Origin: Dehalococcoidia bacterium
Lineage (GTDB): Bacteria; Chloroflexota; Dehalococcoidia; GIF9; AB-539-J10
Assembly: GCA_030621105.1 (NCBI GenBank)
Contig: JAUXIH010000070.1
Coordinates: 1 to 5,918, forward strand
Reading direction: 5' to 3'
Length of the DNA stretch: 5,918 bases
Shown here: piece by piece, positions 1 through 5,812 of the stretch
Layout: each line of letters begins with the position of its first letter
Position numbering within the stretch: the first letter of the stretch is position 1
Position numbers and translations under genes: made by a program
Notes under the pieces: model-generated
What the model was told of the DNA's origin: nothing
Database searches by the model: none
Seen by the model: the letters and a program-made list of their open reading frames with translations, nothing else

Positions 1-83
1 CTGGAAATGATAAGTCTCTTCCAATACAAGATGAGCCTGAGAGATTCAGACAACTCGTTTATGATTGGGATATGCTGCTAATC

Positions 84-285
84 ATGAACGACGGACAATT
101 ACAGACGGTAGGGCAAGTAAGGCAATTTTTGGAGGGGAGTAAGGTTGTAGTGGGGTTCAAAGGTTCATCTGCTGAAGCAAGGACAATCATACAATGGTAA
201 GGTAAAGTAAAATCAAAAGAGCGGGATGCCACTTGCCCGATTACAGCTGAGGCTACCCACACGGGAGGGGGAGGTAAATATTTAA
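84..285 (+). pseudogene. Decayed N-terminal fragment of an integrase-type (DDE) transposase
   Basis: From the ATG at 84 this frame reads MNDGQLQTVGQVRQFLEG and continues to about residue 38 before a TAA at 198-200. The pattern (MN, L-x-T, a hydrophobic helix, FL-x-G-[ST], then V-x-F) resembles the N-terminus of a recurrent integrase-core transposase family as I remember it. After the stop, frame 1 (about 199-282) contains ARLQLRLPTREGEV, which loosely resembles the family's later 'SRAQLTRLIRQYRETG' helix. That implies indels and an internal deletion. Frame 3 is open upstream to the window edge, but that part has no recognisable match. No Shine-Dalgarno site precedes the ATG and no DDE catalytic core follows. 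I read it as a relic of an insertion element beside the operon. The family match is from memory and short, so it could be chance. Confidence 0.38.
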
Positions 286-408
286 ACTAGCGGGAAGAAA
301 AGAGCTAAACCCCTAGTACCTCAGTTTCCCCTGGCAGAGCCCGCCGCACCATGAATTAATTAATAATCTTAACCTCTCCACTGGGTTTTTCAGTATCTCT
401 TTATAAAC
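286..408. other. Non-coding flank downstream of the operon
   Basis: These bases separate the 3' end of the hydrolase gene from the transposase-like relic. I see no gene on either strand. The only structures are an AT-rich palindrome ATTAATTAAT (355-364) and a weak 4-bp stem, ACTG/CAGT around 381-395. Neither gives a GC-rich hairpin followed by a T-run on the minus strand, so I cannot place an intrinsic terminator for the operon. Termination could be Rho-dependent or use a signal I do not recognise. Confidence 0.5.
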
Positions 409-1212
409 TTACACCCTGTAAAGCTCCGGCCTTCTATCTTCAAAGAGGGTCACTATCTCTCTCCACTTCTCTTGCCGGGCGAGGTCGATTTCCGCTACCT
501 TTAAGCCTTCTTCCTCTCCAAATTCGGCGAGTATATTTCCCGCATAATCTATTATCTTGCTATGTCCGTAGTATTCCTCACCAATCTGACCTGAAGCAAA
601 TATAAACACCTCGTTTTCCAAGGCCCTGGCAGGTAGGAGAATATCCCAGGTAGCCCCAGCCATTTTCGGCCAAGCGGCAGAGAGAAGTATGATTTGAGCA
701 CCTTTCAAGGTCAGAGTTCTAGTTACCTCGGGGAAATTCAGGTCATAACATATGCTAAGGCCAATTTTACCTAGGTCAGTATCTACCACTTTTAGTTCGT
801 TTCCCTTTATTACAAAATCCTCTTCTCTAATTTCCTTCAAGTGATAAAGGTGAGTCTTGTAGTAGACAGAGGTTTCTCCCCTTGGAGAAATGAGAAGAAG
901 AGCATTTACCAATTTATTTTCCTCAATTTTAAAGAAGCCCCCACAAGCGATATAAAGCCCCTTTCCAGCTTTTCTTTTCAATTCTTCCACCCAGGGAGAA
1001 GAAAAATCAGGAGCCAATTCTAATGCTAAGGAGAGAGCTTCATCTCTACTCCTAGTCTGATCCATTATGAAATAGCCGAGATTTATGCCTTCAGGAATGA
1101 GTAGCATATCCGCCTTCTGCTGTATCGCTTCTTCAGCTAAAGATAGAACCTTTTCTTCGTTCTCTCCTTTAGCAAAGTAAGGGGCTTTCACTTGAACTAT
1201 AGCCACTCTCAC
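409..1212 (-). CDS. Nitrilase-superfamily carbon-nitrogen hydrolase (amidase-like)
   Basis: This 267-residue protein is a full-length single-domain cytoplasmic C-N hydrolase of the nitrilase superfamily, which cleaves amides, carbamoyl groups or nitriles through a Cys-Glu-Lys centre. The catalytic residues are visible: Glu41 in LLIPEG, Lys119 in YYKTHLY and nucleophile Cys155 in ICYDLNFPE. Glu130 or Glu131 is the likely second glutamate. The AAWP motif after the nucleophile, the GHSKIID strand and the C-terminal DRRPELY signature fit the aliphatic-amidase, omega-amidase or N-carbamoyl-hydrolase branches better than true nitrilases. The start is GTG at 1212, giving the usual MRVAIVQ N-terminus. 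A very strong GGGAGGAGG lies 11 nt upstream, slightly far, but no better in-frame start lies between. It follows the regulator gene by 32 nt and is the last gene of the operon. Substrate is unknown; from context it may hydrolyse a product of the molybdenum hydroxylase. Confidence 0.93.
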   Translation of the reverse strand: MRVAIVQVKAPYFAKGENEEKVLSLAEEAIQQKADMLLIPEGINLGYFIMDQTRSRDEALSLALELAPDFSSPWVEELKRKAGKGLYIACGGFFKIEENKLVNALLLISPRGETSVYYKTHLYHLKEIREEDFVIKGNELKVVDTDLGKIGLSICYDLNFPEVTRTLTLKGAQIILLSAAWPKMAGATWDILLPARALENEVFIFASGQIGEEYYGHSKIIDYAGNILAEFGEEEGLKVAEIDLARQEKWREIVTLFEDRRPELYRV

Positions 1213-1223
1213 TATTCTGGTAA

Positions 1224-1232
1224 CCTCCTCCC
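1224..1232 (-). promoter_or_regulatory. Ribosome binding site of the C-N hydrolase gene
   Basis: The minus strand reads GGGAGGAGG, close to the anti-Shine-Dalgarno complement, 11 nt before the GTG start at 1212. The spacing is longer than the usual 5-9 nt. It supports translation from GTG, because the only other nearby in-frame option is the third codon (also GTG), which is further away. Confidence 0.7.
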
Positions 1233-1244
1233 TAACATTATCGA

Positions 1245-1928
1245 TTAGCTGCCTCTGTGTTCTCTGCTTTTAGAAAAGGCCTCCTTCGACCTTTTTAGAT
1301 GGGCCAATAAGGCCTTCTCTGCTTCCTCAGGATTTCCTGCTTTTAACGCTTCGAGGATTCCTTCGTAATCTTCAATAAATAAAGGGATGTTTTCGGGGGT
1401 GCGGATGGCAGTTATCCTTATCCTTTCCAGTTGGTCATCAAGGGTTTTTAACACTCTTATCATTTTTTGATTCCCAAACTTCTCAATGAGGAGGTAGTGA
1501 AAATCTCGCGAAGGTTTGGCATAGGATTGGATATCACTGATATTGTATGCTTCCCGCATTGCTTCTAAAAGGGCTTCCCCTTTTAGTAAATCTTCTGCAG
1601 AAAAGTTCAGAGCAGCTTTTTTTGCCGCTGCCCCCTCTAGGAGTTCCCTAAGCTCGAAAATATCCCTCACATCCTGATCATCAATTCCGGCTACGCGAGC
1701 TCCCCTAAAACGAGTAATTTCGACGAAACCTTCCTGTTCCAGCCGAGCCAGAGCTCCTTTTACTGGAGTTGCACTAATTCCTAGTTCCTTGGCTAGCGCC
1801 ACTTCTCTCAGCCTTTCTCCGGGCTCCAACTTTAGAGAGATTATGGCTTCTTTTATAATTTTATAAGCCTGTCCCGCTAGAGAACGGCTTGAAATACTAC
1901 CTAGCTTGCTTCTTTTGTTGCCCTTCAT
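1245..1928 (-). CDS. GntR-family transcriptional regulator with FCD ligand-binding domain
   Basis: This 227-residue protein has the FadR/FCD-type GntR architecture at normal length. Residues about 16-80 form the winged helix-turn-helix, with LREVALAKELGIS and TPVKGALARLEQEGFVE followed by a wing containing RGARV. Residues about 85-215 form the all-helical FCD effector domain, opening with DVRDIFELRELLEG. FCD domains usually bind a metal through Asp-x3-His plus two more His. Here the matching positions are Ser140, His144, Tyr188 and His210, so two ligands are replaced and metal binding may be lost or altered. The ATG at 1928 has AGAGG 7 nt upstream and lies inside the end of the catalytic-subunit gene (32-nt overlap), suggesting translational coupling. 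It probably controls this operon in response to the substrate or a pathway intermediate; that role is inferred from position. Confidence 0.94.
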   Translation of the reverse strand: MKGNKRSKLGSISSRSLAGQAYKIIKEAIISLKLEPGERLREVALAKELGISATPVKGALARLEQEGFVEITRFRGARVAGIDDQDVRDIFELRELLEGAAAKKAALNFSAEDLLKGEALLEAMREAYNISDIQSYAKPSRDFHYLLIEKFGNQKMIRVLKTLDDQLERIRITAIRTPENIPLFIEDYEGILEALKAGNPEEAEKALLAHLKRSKEAFSKSREHRGS

Positions 1929-4296
1929 TTTTGTGCCTCTTGCCTACGATAATCTTCTCCCTGGTCATGGGTAAATCCCTTATTCTTACACCAACTGCAT
2001 TATAGACAGCATTCGCAATTGCAGGCGCAGTCGGTGTCATTTGGGTTTCGCCTGTACCCTTGGCACCATATGGACCATCTTTATGTGGAGCTATAACTAT
2101 TGAGACCTTAACATTATCTATCTTGGGCATATTTGAGGCTGAAGCCACTTTATAATCTCGAAAATTAGGGTTGAGCACTTTCCCTCTATCTAGCACTACT
2201 TCTTCCCATAAAGCACTGCTCAACCCCATACTCACCCCCCCCTCTATCTGTTGCTCACACATTTTGGGATTTAATGGATAGCCTACGTCAGTAGCAGCCG
2301 CAATTCTTTCTACTTTAATCTCACCTGTCTCTGTATTAACCAGTACCTCAACAGCTTGAGCTGCATACCCATAGAAAGCAGTTAGCCTACCCCCTTGTCG
2401 AGCAATATCAGAGGGAATTTGCGCGGTCAAAGGATCTGACGGGGCCGCCGGTGTGACCGAGACAGCCTTACCCACTACCTCGCCTTTTTTCTCTACATAG
2501 TTTCCAAACTCGCCAGGCAAGAGTTCCCTCTCCGCAGTGAAAAGCTCCTTTATATCTATAGCTTTGGAGCGTTCTGAACGGACATAGATCTTCCCATCTT
2601 TAATATCCATATCTTCCGGCGGAGCCTGCAGTTTCTGAGTAGCAATCTCACATAATTGGCGCTTGGCGTCCTGACAAGCCAAACGTACAGCGTTGCCTAA
2701 GTTGAATGTCGACCGCTGGGAAGTAGAACCTCGAGAAAAATAGGGTGTGAAGTTAGTGTCTCCCCACACCACCTTAACTCTATCCATAGAAACTCCAAAC
2801 TCTTCCGCAGCAATCTGAGCCAGTACGGTTATACAGCCTTGTCCCATCTCGTCGGCACTTTCACGTACTTCAATCGTTCCATCCTCTAATACCTTGACGA
2901 CACCTACAGCAGCAGTTGGTGCCATACTGTATTTATTGCCAAGAGCTAGGCCCTTACCTCTTTTCCAACTACCTTTTTCCTGCTTTGTATTCTTATCCCA
3001 CTCTATTAAGTCAGCTACCTTATCCAGACATTCCCTCAACCCTATGCTGTGAACAATCTCCCCAGTAGCATTCATATCCCCTTCTTTCAATAGGTTTTTT
3101 CGTCTTAGCTCAACAGCATCCATTTTCAGTTTCTCAGCGATAATATCCATTTGAGATTCGATCGCCCACACCACTTGGGTCGTGCCAAATCCACGGAACG
3201 AGGCTACAATTGGCTGATTGGTATACACCGCGTATGCGTCAACCTTCAGGTTGGGTAATCGGTATCCAGCCACTATCCCATAGATGCTGTTTCTCGTTAT
3301 AAATGGGCCTGAACCGGCGTATGCTCCCATGTCTAGCAGCATCATCATTTTCCTGGCAATTATGCTACCATTCCTTTTTACCCCATCCTTAATATGGATG
3401 ACAAAAGGAACTCTAGTGCCCCCAGAGGCAAACATCTCCTCTCGCGTGTAGGCCAATCTTACAGGCCTTTGGGTTTTTATGGCCAGTACCACAGCTATTG
3501 GCTCTGTATATAATGTTACCTTGGAACCAAAACCCCCGCCTATGTAATAGGACGCAATCACCCTTATCTTGGAAGGCGGCAATTCAAATAGACTACACAG
3601 ATATTGCTTGGCTAGAAAGATGCTCTGCCGGCCAGCGTATATTGTTAGACTTCCATCGGCTTCAAGCTGGGCAATGCACACATGAGGCTCAAAGGGGCAG
3701 TGCTGTATTCTAGGGGTAGTAAATCTGTTCTCAATAATTAGATCAGCCTCCTGAAATCCCTTTTCCACATCCCCGCAACGGACTGTTCGGTAATTACAAA
3801 CATTGGGTCTTTCTGGCACTAGTTGGAGACTAGGGAACTTCGCTAATTGATACTCAGGAAGATCCGGGTGCACAACCGCGGCTGGAGACGTCTGCCACGC
3901 TTCCTCAACATCAAACACTGCGGGCATTCCTTCATATTCGACATGAATAAGTTCTAATGCTCTCTCCGCAATCTCAATAGTATCGGCAGCCACGGCGGCC
4001 ACCGGGTCTCCAACATAGCGAACGACACTTCGTGCCAGCACGTGCTGGTCAAATACTGATGCCCCGAACCTTTTTGGGGGTACATCCTCACCGGTGATCA
4101 CGACTCTAACTCCCTGCAATTTTTCTGCTTTCGAGGTATCAATACTAAGGATTCTAGCATGGGCGTAGGGGCTTCTTAAGACCTTAGCGTGCAACATTCC
4201 GGGTAGCTTGATGTCAGTGCAATACTTGGCTTGGCCGGTTACCTTCGCCAGAGCGTCTAGTCTGGTTACACTTTTTCCCACTACTGAATGTGTCAT
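1897..4296 (-). CDS. Molybdopterin-binding catalytic subunit of a xanthine-oxidase-family hydroxylase (CoxL/XdhA-like)
   Basis: At 799 residues this is a full-length large subunit of a three-subunit molybdenum hydroxylase. The N-terminal hammerhead domain (about 1-130) contains VTGQAKYCTDI and YVGDPVAAVAA. The two-part Mo-cofactor domain follows (about 160-785). Visible cofactor motifs are Gln224 (equivalent of the Mo-contacting Gln), GGGFG at 253-257, SFRGFG at 366-371, EMGQG at 484-488 region, and GTGE with presumed catalytic base Glu750. The loop is RGFG-type, unlike the AYRCSFR of form I CO dehydrogenase. By my alignment to bovine xanthine oxidase, substrate-binding Glu802 corresponds to Val260 and Arg880 to Asn336, so purine oxidation is not supported. 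No signal peptide is seen, so it is probably cytoplasmic. The ATG start has GGAGAG 5 nt upstream. The last 15 residues form a basic tail encoded partly within the regulator-gene overlap. An aldehyde or N-heterocycle substrate is plausible but undetermined. Confidence 0.96.
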   Translation of the reverse strand: MTHSVVGKSVTRLDALAKVTGQAKYCTDIKLPGMLHAKVLRSPYAHARILSIDTSKAEKLQGVRVVITGEDVPPKRFGASVFDQHVLARSVVRYVGDPVAAVAADTIEIAERALELIHVEYEGMPAVFDVEEAWQTSPAAVVHPDLPEYQLAKFPSLQLVPERPNVCNYRTVRCGDVEKGFQEADLIIENRFTTPRIQHCPFEPHVCIAQLEADGSLTIYAGRQSIFLAKQYLCSLFELPPSKIRVIASYYIGGGFGSKVTLYTEPIAVVLAIKTQRPVRLAYTREEMFASGGTRVPFVIHIKDGVKRNGSIIARKMMMLLDMGAYAGSGPFITRNSIYGIVAGYRLPNLKVDAYAVYTNQPIVASFRGFGTTQVVWAIESQMDIIAEKLKMDAVELRRKNLLKEGDMNATGEIVHSIGLRECLDKVADLIEWDKNTKQEKGSWKRGKGLALGNKYSMAPTAAVGVVKVLEDGTIEVRESADEMGQGCITVLAQIAAEEFGVSMDRVKVVWGDTNFTPYFSRGSTSQRSTFNLGNAVRLACQDAKRQLCEIATQKLQAPPEDMDIKDGKIYVRSERSKAIDIKELFTAERELLPGEFGNYVEKKGEVVGKAVSVTPAAPSDPLTAQIPSDIARQGGRLTAFYGYAAQAVEVLVNTETGEIKVERIAAATDVGYPLNPKMCEQQIEGGVSMGLSSALWEEVVLDRGKVLNPNFRDYKVASASNMPKIDNVKVSIVIAPHKDGPYGAKGTGETQMTPTAPAIANAVYNAVGVRIRDLPMTREKIIVGKRHKNEGQQKKQAR

Positions 4297-4301
4297 TATT
4301 A

Positions 4302-4307
4302 CTCTCC
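4302..4307 (-). promoter_or_regulatory. Ribosome binding site of the catalytic-subunit gene
   Basis: The minus strand reads GGAGAG 5 nt before the ATG at 4296, inside the 52-nt gap after the iron-sulfur subunit gene. Strength and spacing fix this start and argue for independent initiation of the large subunit. Confidence 0.75.
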
Positions 4308-4348
4308 ATTGTGATTTTAGTAAAATTTACTCTATTAAAGTTCCGGTA

Positions 4349-4825
4349 CTACCTAGCGAAGTTCATTTTCTCTTTAGCCGCCATGATAGCTTCCACTATC
4401 TTTACATACCCGGTGCATCGGCAAAAGTTACCACTCAGACCTGCCCGTATCTCCTCCTCGGTGGCATCTGGACTTTCATCGAGTAATGTTTTAGCCATTA
4501 GTATCATCCCAGAAGTGCAGTAGCCACACTGAACAGCAAAGTGGTCAATGAAGGCTTCCTGCAAGGGGTGTAGCTTGCCATCTTGGGCCAGGCCTTCAAT
4601 AGTAATGATCTCCTTTCCTTTGGCCTGTGGAGCTAGCATCAAGCAGCTCTTCACTGCCTTGCCATCGACAATAACGGTGCACGAACCGCAGTCACCAGTA
4701 TTGCATGATACCCTTACTCCCGTAAAGCCGAGTTCTTCGCGTAGTACCTCTGCCAGTGATTGCCATGGTTCCACAAATACTTCATAGAGTTGTCCGTTCA
4801 CTTTTAATTCTAGTGCCTGCTTCAT
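4349..4825 (-). CDS. [2Fe-2S] iron-sulfur subunit of the molybdenum hydroxylase (CoxS-like)
   Basis: This 158-residue protein is the small electron-transfer subunit, at the family's usual length. An N-terminal plant-type ferredoxin domain (about 1-75) carries the first [2Fe-2S] cluster with Cys41-x4-Cys46-x2-Cys49-x11-Cys61. A C-terminal helical domain holds the second cluster, with QCGYC (Cys100, Cys103) and CRCTGY (Cys135, Cys137); the Gln of QCGYC normally contacts the Mo cofactor. All eight cysteines are present. It should pass electrons from the Mo centre to the FAD subunit. The start is uncertain by two residues: ATG at 4825 has only a weak AGAG 9 nt upstream, whereas an in-frame TTG at 4831 becomes well spaced from a strong upstream Shine-Dalgarno if the hairpin at 4837-4850 folds. 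I chose ATG. It is followed by the catalytic subunit after 52 nt. Confidence 0.96.
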   Translation of the reverse strand: MKQALELKVNGQLYEVFVEPWQSLAEVLREELGFTGVRVSCNTGDCGSCTVIVDGKAVKSCLMLAPQAKGKEIITIEGLAQDGKLHPLQEAFIDHFAVQCGYCTSGMILMAKTLLDESPDATEEEIRAGLSGNFCRCTGYVKIVEAIMAAKEKMNFAR

Positions 4826-4836
4826 AAGCAATTACT

Positions 4837-4850
4837 CTGGCTGAAGCCAG
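4837..4850 (-). other. Small intercistronic hairpin between a strong Shine-Dalgarno and the iron-sulfur subunit start
   Basis: The minus strand reads CTGGC-TTCA-GCCAG, a perfect 5-bp stem with a 4-nt loop. It lies between a purine-rich AAGGAAGGTGAG (4852-4863) and the start codon at 4825 (or TTG 4831). If folded, it would bring the strong Shine-Dalgarno to about 6 nt from the TTG or 12 nt from the ATG. The repeat is seen directly; its function is inferred. Confidence 0.45.
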
Positions 4851-4851
4851 T

Positions 4852-4863
4852 CTCACCTTCCTT
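4852..4863 (-). promoter_or_regulatory. Distant strong Shine-Dalgarno-like element of the iron-sulfur subunit gene
   Basis: The minus strand reads AAGGAAGGTGAG, the only strong ribosome-binding sequence in the 56-nt gap before this gene. Linearly it is about 26 nt from the ATG at 4825, too far for normal initiation, but a hairpin occupies the intervening bases. Confidence 0.4.
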
Positions 4864-4881
4864 TCAACAATATTTACCGAA

Positions 4882-4915
4882 TCAAGCTGCTGATTTAGCC
4901 AACTCAGCAGCTTGA
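4882..4915 (-). repeat. Perfect 12-bp inverted repeat across the 3' end of the FAD-subunit gene
   Basis: TCAAGCTGCTGA and TCAGCAGCTTGA are exact reverse complements separated by a 10-nt loop (4894-4903). The 3' arm on the minus strand ends with the TGA stop codon of the FAD-subunit gene. No T-run follows, so it does not look like an intrinsic terminator. It would form a stable hairpin in the mRNA at the junction of the first two genes, possibly tuning RNA stability or relative subunit synthesis. The coded residues (QAAELAKSAA) are Ala-rich, which partly explains repeated GCT/GCA/GCC-type codons but not exact symmetry. Confidence 0.65.
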
Positions 4916-5757
4916 CTGAGAGCATCTCTGGTGAATATCTTCACTATCTCCTTGCGATACTCAGCAGAACCACGGATATCATCTATCGGGCACGCTTCAT
5001 TCGATGCCGCTTGGGCAACCTCCCAGATTAACTCTTTATTAGGCACTCTTCCTTTCAGTATCGCTTCTGCTTGGTAAGCTCTCATTGGAGTGGGTGACAC
5101 CGCACCAAGCGTGATTTTAGCGTCACAAATCTTGCCTCCTGAACCTAAGGTGATTACCACAGCCACTCCTACGAGGGCCATATCTTGCCCCCCTCTGGTG
5201 CTGCATTTCAAATATACTCCAGATGTATGGAGTGGCAGTGGAGATATCTGGATCTCTGTTAGTAATTCATCAGGTTTGATAACCGTGGTCCCAGGCCCGG
5301 TAAAGAAGTCCTCAAGGGGAACGACTCTCTCCTCGGCGGCACTAACTAGTTTAACCCTTGCCGACAATGCTATGAGAATAGGTGCCATATCCGCAGAGGG
5401 TGAGGCATTGCATAAATTGCCTCCGATAGTGGCCACATTCCGTATCGGAATAGAGGCCAATTGGATAGCTGCTTGGGGTATCATCCCGTACTCGCCTTGT
5501 AATATTGGGGATGTTTCAATCTCACGGATAGTGGTGACAGCTCCAATGCGAAGTCCTGTTTGGGAGTCAGAATGGATGTACTTAAGACTCGCTATTTTAC
5601 CCAAGTTAATGATATACTGAGGGTGTAGCGCCTTCTGACGCATCAGAGGCACAAGGTCCGTGCCACCAGCTAGCACCTTTGCTTGATTGCCGTACCTAGT
5701 TAGTAAAGAGAGCACTTCCTCAATGGATTGCGACTCTAAATACTCGAAGGGTTCCAT
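4882..5757 (-). CDS. FAD-binding medium subunit of the molybdenum hydroxylase (CoxM-like)
   Basis: This 291-residue protein is the FAD subunit that takes electrons from the [2Fe-2S] subunit and delivers them to an external acceptor. It has the vanillyl-alcohol-oxidase-type FAD fold in the N-terminal two thirds. AGGTDL (residues 30-35) and TIGGN (111-115), followed by NASPSAD (118-124), bind FAD. The C-terminal third is the CO-dehydrogenase flavoprotein C-terminal domain, containing LGAVSPTP. I see no extra cysteine cluster like the 4Fe-4S insert of 4-hydroxybenzoyl-CoA reductase. The ATG at 5757 is preferred because GGGAG stands 5 nt upstream and MEPFEYL is a typical family N-terminus. An in-frame TTG at 5802 would add 15 residues but has no ribosome binding site. 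First gene of the operon; its 3' end, including the TGA, forms a perfect inverted repeat. Confidence 0.96.
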   Translation of the reverse strand: MEPFEYLESQSIEEVLSLLTRYGNQAKVLAGGTDLVPLMRQKALHPQYIINLGKIASLKYIHSDSQTGLRIGAVTTIREIETSPILQGEYGMIPQAAIQLASIPIRNVATIGGNLCNASPSADMAPILIALSARVKLVSAAEERVVPLEDFFTGPGTTVIKPDELLTEIQISPLPLHTSGVYLKCSTRGGQDMALVGVAVVITLGSGGKICDAKITLGAVSPTPMRAYQAEAILKGRVPNKELIWEVAQAASNEACPIDDIRGSAEYRKEIVKIFTRDALSQAAELAKSAA

Positions 5758-5762
5758 AATAT

Positions 5763-5767
5763 CTCCC
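5763..5767 (-). promoter_or_regulatory. Ribosome binding site deciding the start of the FAD-subunit gene
   Basis: The minus strand reads GGGAG 5 nt before the ATG at 5757. It selects this start over the in-frame TTG at 5802, which is preceded only by AT-rich sequence. Confidence 0.75.
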
Positions 5768-5800
5768 AATCGTATCTTTACTCCCAACCCTCTACCTAGC

Positions 5801-5812
5801 AATTAATTAATT
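5801..5812. promoter_or_regulatory. AT-rich perfect palindrome in the operon leader, possible operator
   Basis: AATTAATTAATT is a 12-bp perfect palindrome 44-55 nt upstream of the first start codon. GntR-family dimers bind short AT-rich or mixed palindromes near promoters, and a GntR gene lies in this operon, so it is a candidate operator. It is low-complexity sequence and could be just an AT-rich promoter region: AATAAT on the minus strand resembles a -10 box, but no good -35 lies upstream. The assignment is weak. Confidence 0.2.

Noticed and set aside
59..262. 67-codon minus-strand open frame near the left edge
   Set aside because: No recognisable family and odd composition; the opposite strand gives the better, transposase-like reading.
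381..395. Weak stem ACTG/CAGT as an intrinsic terminator of the operon
   Set aside because: Only 4 bp, not GC-rich, and not followed by a T-run on the minus strand.
4035..4048. 14-bp perfect palindrome CCAGCACGTGCTGG in the catalytic-subunit gene
   Set aside because: It lies deep in conserved coding sequence and encodes ordinary residues (QHVLA). One such palindrome is not surprising in about 6 kb.
5090..5620. 176-codon plus-strand open frame inside the FAD-subunit gene
   Set aside because: It is antisense to a clearly conserved gene, has no recognisable domain, and is a by-product of codon use on the other strand.
1897..5757. Aerobic (form I) CO dehydrogenase encoded by the M-S-L gene order
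   Set aside because: The gene order fits, but the large subunit has SFRGFG instead of the AYRCSFR loop whose Cys binds copper, so CO oxidation is not supported.
5758..5802. Longer FAD subunit starting at TTG 5802
   Set aside because: The added 15 residues have no ribosome binding site and do not look like family sequence, while the ATG at 5757 has GGGAG 5 nt upstream and a typical N-terminus.
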